Assembly (NCBI GenBank): GCA_003162255.1
Contig: PMMJ01000406.1
Span: forward strand, 659 to 6,164
Reading direction: 5' to 3'
Origin: Acidobacteriaceae bacterium
Lineage (GTDB): Bacteria; Acidobacteriota; Terriglobia; Terriglobales; Acidobacteriaceae
Length of the DNA: 5,506 bases
Positions 1 to 3,853 of this stretch are shown here, piece after piece. Every line of letters starts with the position of its first letter. Position 1 is the first letter of the stretch. The translations under genes and the position numbers were made by a program. Under the pieces are notes generated by a model that ran no database searches, was not told the DNA's origin, and worked only from the letters and a program-made list of their open reading frames with translations.

Positions 1-1197
1 GCGGGCGATATGAGCATGGAGGACCTGCTCAGCGCGCTTTCGGACTATTTTCTGCAGAGCGGGTTCAATGACAATTTCTGGTACGAGCTGCCGGAGGGCG
101 AGCAGACTTTGGACGAGTTACGGCGGGCGCTTGAACAGGCGCTGCTCGACGGCGAGATGTTTGACGAGGAAATGCGCGACAGGCTACAGCAGATGCAGAT
201 GGAAGGCGAACTTGAGGAGCTGATCGAGAAGCTGATCGAGCGCTTGCAGCAGGAAGACTATATCTCAATCGATCAGCCGCACGATCCTTCCAAGCAGTCG
301 AGCGTGGGCGGGCAGGTGGGCGACGCTCAGCAGGCGAAGTTCGAGATCACCGACAAGAGCCTCGACTTTTTGGGATTCAAAGCGCTGCGCGATCTGCTGG
401 GATCGCTGGGCAAGTCGAGTTTTGGGCGGCATGACACGCGCGACATGGCTACCGGCATCGAAGCGAGCGGCGCTTCGAAGCAGTATGAGTTTGGCGACAC
501 GTTGAATCTTGACATCACAGCGACGCTTTCGTCCGCGATTCAGCGCGAGGGGCTGGGGCTTCCTCTGAATCTCGAATACCGCGACTTGCAGGTGCATCAG
601 TGCGAGTACCAGTCGTCGTGCGCTACGGTGCTGATGCTGGACTGTTCGCATTCGATGATTCTGTATGGCGAAGACCGCTTCACTCCGGCGAAGAAAGTTG
701 CGATGGCCCTGTCGCAACTGATTCGGACGCAGTATCCGGGAGACTCGCTGTCGCTGGTGCTGTTCCACGATTCGGCGGAAGAAGTTCCGCTGTCGCAACT
801 GGCGCGGGTGAAGGTTGGGCCGTATTACACGAACACCCGCGAAGGGCTGCGCATGGCGCAACGCATCCTGCAGCGGCAGCGCAAGGACATGAAGCAGATC
901 GTCATGATTACCGACGGCAAGCCTTCGGCGCTTACGCTCGAAGACGGGCGGATTTACAAGAACGCGTTTGGGCTCGACCCGCTGGTGGTGAGCCAGACGC
1001 TCGAAGAAGTATCGAAGTGCAAACGGGCCGGGGTGTTGATCAATACCTTCATGCTGGCGTCAGACTATGGACTGGTGCAGTTCGTCCAGAAAGTGACCGA
1101 GATGTGCCGGGGCAAGGCGTACTTCACGACGCCCTACACGCTGGGGCAGTATCTGCTGATGGATTACATGTCGCGGAAGACGAAGACGATTCACTGA
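1..1197 (+). CDS. VWA-domain (MIDAS) protein, probably 5'-partial
   Basis: A cytoplasmic-type protein of at least 395 residues with no signal peptide or membrane segment; residues are numbered from the ATG at 10. Residues about 30-80 are very rich in Glu, Gln and Leu and look helical or coiled-coil. A linker follows, then a C-terminal von Willebrand factor A domain from about residue 203. The metal-ion-dependent adhesion site is intact: D211-x-S213-x-S215, a threonine at 274 or 276 in YYTNTREG, and D302 in ITDGKP. Such domains bind Mg2+ or Mn2+ and mediate protein-protein contacts. Bacterial proteins of this layout are often encoded beside a MoxR- or Mg-chelatase-like AAA+ ATPase, which would lie upstream and is not visible. 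The frame is open from base 1, and neither ATG (10 or 16) has a Shine-Dalgarno sequence before it, so the true start probably lies upstream of the window. The substrate or partner is unknown. Confidence 0.9.
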   Translation, partial: AGDMSMEDLLSALSDYFLQSGFNDNFWYELPEGEQTLDELRRALEQALLDGEMFDEEMRDRLQQMQMEGELEELIEKLIERLQQEDYISIDQPHDPSKQSSVGGQVGDAQQAKFEITDKSLDFLGFKALRDLLGSLGKSSFGRHDTRDMATGIEASGASKQYEFGDTLNLDITATLSSAIQREGLGLPLNLEYRDLQVHQCEYQSSCATVLMLDCSHSMILYGEDRFTPAKKVAMALSQLIRTQYPGDSLSLVLFHDSAEEVPLSQLARVKVGPYYTNTREGLRMAQRILQRQRKDMKQIVMITDGKPSALTLEDGRIYKNAFGLDPLVVSQTLEEVSKCKRAGVLINTFMLASDYGLVQFVQKVTEMCRGKAYFTTPYTLGQYLLMDYMSRKTKTIH

Positions 1198-1237
1198 GGC
1201 TGCGACCTGGTAACGGGTTATAGCGAATCGAGGGTTG

Positions 1238-1249
1238 CTGTGGCCACAG
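1238..1249. repeat. 12-bp perfect palindrome after the VWA gene
   Basis: CTGTGGCCACAG is a perfect palindrome 41 bases after the VWA stop codon. Allowing one bulged base, the arms extend to TTGC on the left (1235-1238) and GCAA on the right (1250-1253). It could be an RNA hairpin ending the VWA transcript or a dimeric regulator site. No U-tract follows, so it is not called an intrinsic terminator. Confidence 0.4.
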
Positions 1250-1307
1250 GCAACTGCCGTCCCCACCGGAGCGGGATACGGCAACGGTGAGTCCTCTCTA
1301 GACGGTG

Positions 1308-1325
1308 GTGAGACGGGAGTCTCAC
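1308..1325 (+). other. Hairpin with GNRA-type loop upstream of the cupin gene
   Basis: GTGAGAC and GTCTCAC form a perfect 7-bp stem closed by the tetraloop GGGA, which fits the stable GNRA class if transcribed on the + strand. It ends about 30 bases before the Shine-Dalgarno sequence of the cupin gene. No U-tract follows. It may stabilise a 5' leader, act as a factor-dependent end for the upstream transcript, or be an operator in the DNA. Confidence 0.4.
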
Positions 1326-1354
1326 GCGTCCGGGCGCGGCGGTAATGAACCGAA

Positions 1355-1358
1355 GGAG
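1355..1358 (+). promoter_or_regulatory. Ribosome binding site fixing the cupin start
   Basis: GGAG within AAGGAGAA lies 7 bases before the ATG at 1366. An in-frame ATG at 1345 lies upstream of this site and has no comparable sequence before it, so 1366 is the preferred start. Confidence 0.75.
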
Positions 1359-1365
1359 AAAAACC

Positions 1366-1905
1366 ATGGTCGAAAACACACCGAAGTATCCGCCGGTTCC
1401 CGCCGACGATCTGAGGCGCACGCTCACGACCGCTCAGCCGGACACCGATCAGACGCTGCCGCACATCGGCCTGGTCGGCGACACCTACACGATCACCGTC
1501 AGCGGCGACGACACCGGTGGCCGTTTCTGCGTCGTCGATATGCACATTCCGCCGGGGGGCGGACCGCCTGCGCACCGTCACAACTTCGAGGAGACATTCA
1601 TTCTGTTCGAAGGCGAGGTCGAAGCAACCTTCCGTGGCCAGAAGACAGTCTGGCGGGCAGGCGACACGGTGAATATTCCCGCCAACGCCCCGCATCAGTT
1701 CCACAACGCTTCCTCCAAGCCTGCTCGACTGCTCTGCATCTGTTCCCCGGCCGGACAGGAGAAGTTCTTTGCGGAGGTCGGGGTACCGGTCGCCACCCGT
1801 ACTGCGCCTCCACCTAAACTCGACGCGAAGCAGCAAGCGGAATTCAGGCAAAAAGCCACGGCGCTGGCGCCCAAGTATCGAACCGAATTGCTGGAAAAGG
1901 CGTAG
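1366..1905 (+). CDS. Small single-domain cupin protein
   Basis: A 179-residue, probably cytoplasmic protein with one conserved cupin beta-barrel. Motif 1, G(X)5HXH(X)3E(X)6G, is complete at residues 64-83 with H70, H72 and E76. Motif 2 spans 99-114 (GDTVNIPANAPHQFHN) with H110, but has Asn107 where the consensus has Gly. H70, H72, E76 and H110 form the usual 3-His/1-Glu site for a divalent metal (Fe, Mn, Ni or Zn). Cupins of this size include quercetinase-like dioxygenases, isomerases and sugar- or ligand-binding proteins, so the reaction cannot be assigned. After the barrel, a Pro/Ala-rich linker leads to a charged helical tail (about 148-179). The ATG at 1366 is chosen over 1345 because of its ribosome binding site. 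The gene stands alone, 168 bases after the VWA stop, and may be monocistronic. Confidence 0.88.
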   Translation: MVENTPKYPPVPADDLRRTLTTAQPDTDQTLPHIGLVGDTYTITVSGDDTGGRFCVVDMHIPPGGGPPAHRHNFEETFILFEGEVEATFRGQKTVWRAGDTVNIPANAPHQFHNASSKPARLLCICSPAGQEKFFAEVGVPVATRTAPPPKLDAKQQAEFRQKATALAPKYRTELLEKA

Positions 1906-1935
1906 ACGCTGCCTTTTCGCCGTGCCGCAAAGGCC

Positions 1936-1956
1936 GATAAAAAGGAGGCCTTTATC
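1936..1956 (+). repeat. Bulged inverted repeat just after the cupin gene
   Basis: GATAAA plus GG on the left pairs with CCTTTATC on the right, with two extra A residues bulged and AGG as the loop. The core AAAGG/CCTTT is perfect. It begins 30 bases after the cupin stop and is immediately followed by a stronger hairpin. It may help end the cupin transcript. Confidence 0.35.
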
Positions 1957-1979
1957 CTCTGAGGGAATCGCCCTCGGAG
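1957..1979 (+). other. Strong stem-loop, candidate end of the cupin transcript
   Basis: CTCTGAGGG and CCCTCGGAG form a 9-bp stem with one internal G-U pair around the loop AATCG. It lies about 50 bases after the cupin stop. The following bases are C- and A-rich rather than a U-tract, so a classical intrinsic terminator is not supported. Transcript 3'-end protection or factor-dependent termination remains possible. Confidence 0.45.
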
Positions 1980-2031
1980 TCCCCGCACAACAGCGTGGGT
2001 TACCTGCCAGAGGCCGGATTACAGAAGTAAT

Positions 2032-2051
2032 ACCCCGTGTGTCGCCGGGGT
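2032..2051 (+). repeat. GC-rich inverted repeat in the leader of the basic exported protein
   Basis: ACCCCG and CGGGGT pair over 6 bp around an 8-base loop. The repeat ends 47 bases before the start codon at 2099 and just upstream of a TAAGAT (2064-2069) that could serve as a -10 element, although no convincing -35 accompanies it. It could be a regulator site or a leader structure. Confidence 0.3.
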
Positions 2052-2098
2052 GCGGCTTCGGTGTAAGATCGCTGCAGGATTTTCGGTTCGGAGACGTT

Positions 2099-2326
2099 AT
2101 GAAACGAATTGCTGCCTTCCTTCTGTTGGCCGTCTTGAGTGTTGCGGGGTCGCTACACGCTCAAACCATCAGTCCCCAAGAAAATGCGCGGCGGTCGCAG
2201 AAAGCGGCGAAGAAGCAGCAAAAGATGTTGAAGAAGGCATCCAAGAAACAGCGGAAAGCAATGAAGAAGTACGCGAAAGCGCAACGCAAGGCGCAGAATA
2301 AGGCGAACCGCCGCTATAGGAAGTAG
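2099..2326 (+). CDS. Small exported, extremely Lys/Arg-rich protein of unknown function
   Basis: A 75-residue protein. Residues 1-21 form a textbook Sec signal peptide: MKR, a hydrophobic core of Ala, Leu and Val, then a likely signal peptidase I site after LHA21 before Q22. The mature chain of about 54 residues has 15 Lys, 7 Arg and a single acidic residue, plus many Ala and Gln and no Cys. From residue about 34 a repetitive pattern of KK or RK pairs spaced by Ala/Gln/Ser suggests a long, highly positive helix. The start at 2099 is chosen because GGAG at 2090-2093 lies 5 bases upstream and because the signal peptide begins there; the same frame is open far upstream but reads as non-protein. 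I do not recognise a family. Binding to acidic polymers in the envelope (lipopolysaccharide, polyphosphate, DNA or exopolysaccharide) is speculation from charge alone. It is separated from its neighbours by intergenic DNA. Confidence 0.8.
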   Translation: MKRIAAFLLLAVLSVAGSLHAQTISPQENARRSQKAAKKQQKMLKKASKKQRKAMKKYAKAQRKAQNKANRRYRK

Positions 2327-2422
2327 CCTTTCGCGTTTATGACGGCTTTGGATGTCGGGACGGTACAGTTTGCCGGTAAGGTGACGTGGATGTGCCGCGG
2401 GGAATCGGGGTTGGCGGCGACT

Positions 2423-2818
2423 TCAGCGGTTTGCTAAAACCGGCACCTGGCGAGCCTTGAGTATGTGCTCGTCGGCGGTTACCAGGGTCAAATCGAATAC
2501 ACGCGCTGTAGCCACCAGAAAACGGTCGGCGGGGTCGCGATGGGGAAGCTGCACGCGGGCGGTTTCTTGCGCGACCTGGTAGGTGATCTGAGCTTCCCGC
2601 ATAGGAACTGCGTCCAGCGCATTTGCGATCCACGCCTGGGGATTGGGATGCAGCGTCAGCCTGTTTTTCTGGCAAAGAGTCAGAACCTCCCACAACGAGA
2701 TCGGGGAAAGCCACAGCTCATTGTTGGGATTCTCCAGTGTGGCGGTCAGGCGAGCGGCAAGGTGCGCGCGATCCAGCGTGCTCCACAGCCAAATATGAGT
2801 GTCGAGGAGCAGTTTCAT
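2423..2818 (-). CDS. VapC-like PIN-domain toxin of a toxin-antitoxin pair
   Basis: A 131-residue PIN-domain protein, the usual length for VapC-type toxins, which are Mg2+-dependent RNases inhibiting translation by cutting tRNA or rRNA. The acidic quartet is visible: D6 in LLDTHIWLW, E44 in SLWEVL, D98 in DPADRFLVATA (D95 is also nearby), and D116 in VTADEHIL. The chain is complete and the active site looks intact, so the toxin is probably functional. Its ATG (2818-2816) overlaps the antitoxin stop as ATGA, which points to translational coupling. A TTG 18 bases upstream at 2836 is a possible but less likely start. The gene lies downstream of its antitoxin and converges on the basic exported protein gene, leaving a 96-base gap in which no clear terminator is seen. 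The target RNA cannot be inferred. Confidence 0.9.
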   Translation of the reverse strand: MKLLLDTHIWLWSTLDRAHLAARLTATLENPNNELWLSPISLWEVLTLCQKNRLTLHPNPQAWIANALDAVPMREAQITYQVAQETARVQLPHRDPADRFLVATARVFDLTLVTADEHILKARQVPVLANR

Positions 2819-3057
2819 CCTCGCAAGGCGTCCCAATCGTCTTCTGCACTGGCAGGAGAGACGATGTCGCCGGTAATTTGACCGGTACCCGCCAGAGAAC
2901 CTACCCAGTGTTTCGGCTTCCTGGATGCATGAGGAGGAGAGAGCTCAGCCATCGGCTCGCCGAAACGCGTGACCAGAACTGGTTTTCCGGTCTTGCGGAC
3001 TCTCTCGAGCACGGCCAGACAAGTGGCTTTGAATTTAGAAATGGCAATCTCTTCCAT
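2815..3057 (-). CDS. Phd/YefM-type antitoxin
   Basis: An 80-residue protein with the N-terminal Phd/YefM pattern: a start like EEIAISKFKA, a helix with LERVRKTGKPV, then the signature VTRFGEPMAEL at about residues 28-38. That N-terminal half normally forms the DNA-binding dimer that represses its own promoter. The C-terminal half (about 43-80) is the less ordered toxin-binding part, ending in an acidic/aromatic stretch with AEDDWDALRG. It should neutralise the PIN toxin encoded immediately downstream, whose start codon overlaps this stop codon. The start is supported by AGAGAGG (minus strand, 3070-3064) 6 bases upstream. Pairing a Phd-fold antitoxin with a PIN toxin is a common mix-and-match arrangement. 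The gene is likely autoregulated through the palindromes in its promoter. Confidence 0.88.
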   Translation of the reverse strand: MEEIAISKFKATCLAVLERVRKTGKPVLVTRFGEPMAELSPPHASRKPKHWVGSLAGTGQITGDIVSPASAEDDWDALRG

Positions 3058-3074
3058 GCCAAACCTCTCTACAA

Positions 3075-3086
3075 GATAGTACTATC
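3075..3086. promoter_or_regulatory. Palindromic candidate operator over the -10 element
   Basis: GATAGTACTATC is a perfect 12-bp palindrome containing the whole proposed -10 hexamer of the toxin-antitoxin promoter. A Phd-type dimer bound here would block RNA polymerase, as expected for autoregulation. The binding is inferred from position and symmetry only. Confidence 0.55.
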
Positions 3087-3104
3087 GTCAGAGACCATGG
3101 TCAA
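3076..3104 (-). promoter_or_regulatory. Candidate sigma-70-type promoter of the toxin-antitoxin operon
   Basis: On the minus strand, TTGACC (3104-3099; 5 of 6 to consensus) and TACTAT (3081-3076; 4 of 6) are separated by the optimal 17 bases. Transcription would begin near 3070, giving a very short leader of about 12 bases before the antitoxin ATG at 3057. The leader would start at the Shine-Dalgarno sequence, which is unusually tight and is the main reservation. Confidence 0.5.
3093..3102. promoter_or_regulatory. Second palindrome over the -35 element
   Basis: GACCATGGTC is a perfect 10-bp palindrome covering most of the -35 hexamer. Its centre is 17 bp from that of the GATAGTACTATC palindrome. 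The two differ in sequence, so they may bind different proteins, or this one may be incidental. Confidence 0.35.
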
Positions 3105-3147
3105 CACTGAAAATGTGTTTCTCGGGCCGGTGTCGGTTCGCGCCATC

Positions 3148-3160
3148 TGACGATTCGTCA
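3148..3160. promoter_or_regulatory. Inverted repeat TGACGA-T-TCGTCA between divergent genes
   Basis: Two 6-bp arms surround one central base. The same hexamer also occurs singly at 3085-3090 (as TCGTCA) and 3172-3177 (as TGACGA), so four copies lie within 93 bp between the divergent antitoxin and exported-protein genes. It is a candidate regulator box. The rest of this 163-base gap shows no clear promoter for the rightward genes. Confidence 0.35.
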
Positions 3161-3265
3161 CAAATTCTCAGTGACGACCCGCACATCCTTCTGATCTGGA
3201 ACGCGCTACGCTGATTCCATTCCAAGGACTTCTCCCGGTCCAGTTCCCTCCAGAAAGAGACTGCT

Positions 3266-3850
3266 ATGCGTGCGTCCAGACGCGTTTTGGCCGTTGTACT
3301 GGTGTGTTTGTCGAGCTTTTGCCTGTCGAGATTTGCGGCGGCGCAATCGGATGAAGTTGTGGCTGAGCGTGTCCTCGGTCCGCGATGGAAGCAGGTTTCG
3401 CGCCGGGCGGGGATGATATTTGCGGGAACGGTGCTGACGGGCGCGGCCCCTATTGCAGCAAACGATGGGACAGCGCCGGGGGCGACTGCAGCGGTGCAGT
3501 TGCGTTTTCGTGTGGACGAAGCGATTGCCGGGGTCGAGCGCGGGCAGGTTGTCACCATTCATGAGTGGGCGGGAGCATGGTCCAGGCATCGCTCGATGAG
3601 AAGTGGCGAGCACATTTTGATCTTCTTATATCCGCGGAGCCGCTTGGGCCTTACCAGCCCAGTCGGCGGATCACTTGGCCAGGTTGCTCTCGACGCTAGT
3701 GGGAAGAATGTGGCGAAGCGGAGGCCTGCCGCGGTCCTCGGATTCGGATTACGAAACGAATCTTCTCAGCAGCCGCGCGTGCCCGGCGGCGTCCGGGGTG
3801 TCAGCATCGTTCAACTGGAGCGGGCGATCCGCAGCGCCCGAGAGGAGTGA
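3266..3850 (+). CDS. Exported protein of unknown function, possibly NTR/TIMP-like fold
   Basis: A 194-residue protein with an N-terminal signal peptide: basic start with SRR at 4-6, hydrophobic core 7-20, and a likely cleavage after AAA26 before Q27. SRRVL is a partial twin-arginine match, but Sec export is as likely. The mature part contains GMIFAGTV (49-56), LRFRVDEAIAGVERGQVVTIHEW (79-101, a strand pair with a G-rich turn), GEHILIFLYP (114-123) and LGLTSPVGGSLG (127-138). The order 'source of F.G.V, then V.E...G...G..VTI, then G...LIFLY' resembles netrin-like/TIMP-like OB folds, but no cysteines exist outside the signal peptide and the match is only by eye. The C-terminus (163-194) is a linker and an amphipathic helix. 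The weak AAAGAGA precedes the ATG. It is followed after 3 bases by the matrixin-like gene, implying one operon. I do not recognise a named family. Confidence 0.8.
   Translation: MRASRRVLAVVLVCLSSFCLSRFAAAQSDEVVAERVLGPRWKQVSRRAGMIFAGTVLTGAAPIAANDGTAPGATAAVQLRFRVDEAIAGVERGQVVTIHEWAGAWSRHRSMRSGEHILIFLYPRSRLGLTSPVGGSLGQVALDASGKNVAKRRPAAVLGFGLRNESSQQPRVPGGVRGVSIVQLERAIRSAREE
3842..3847 (+). promoter_or_regulatory. Ribosome binding site inside the end of the upstream gene
   Basis: GAGGAG forms the last two sense codons (Glu-Glu) of the upstream gene, and its stop TGA follows at once. The next ATG is 6 bases after GAGGAG. This placement fixes the start at 3854 and suggests coupled translation of the two exported proteins. 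Confidence 0.75.
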
Positions 3851-3853
3851 ATT

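Noticed and set aside
265..861. A 198-codon open frame on the minus strand.
   Set aside because: It is antisense to the VWA domain, which has an intact MIDAS motif. The Arg/Gln/His-rich translation is a shadow.
1060..1851. A 263-codon open frame on the minus strand.
   Set aside because: It runs antisense across the end of the VWA gene and most of the cupin gene. Its Arg/Ser/Pro-rich translation is typical of GC-rich shadow frames.
1957..1995. Classical intrinsic terminator after the cupin gene.
   Set aside because: The stem is good but no run of T follows, so only a stem-loop is reported.
1769..2098. In-frame upstream extension of the small basic exported protein.
   Set aside because: It overlaps the cupin gene in another frame and would bury the signal peptide. 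The ATG at 2099 has a good ribosome binding site.
2339..2437. A 32-codon open frame on the + strand (starting MTALDVGTV) between the basic protein gene and the toxin gene.
   Set aside because: No ribosome binding site precedes it, it has no recognisable motif, and it overlaps the 3' end of the well-supported toxin gene on the other strand.
3197..3219. Inverted repeat TGGAA/TTCCA with a GGAAC that might be an ECF-sigma -35 for the gene at 3266.
   Set aside because: The arms are only 5 bp with a 13-base loop, and no matching -10 is found at the right spacing.
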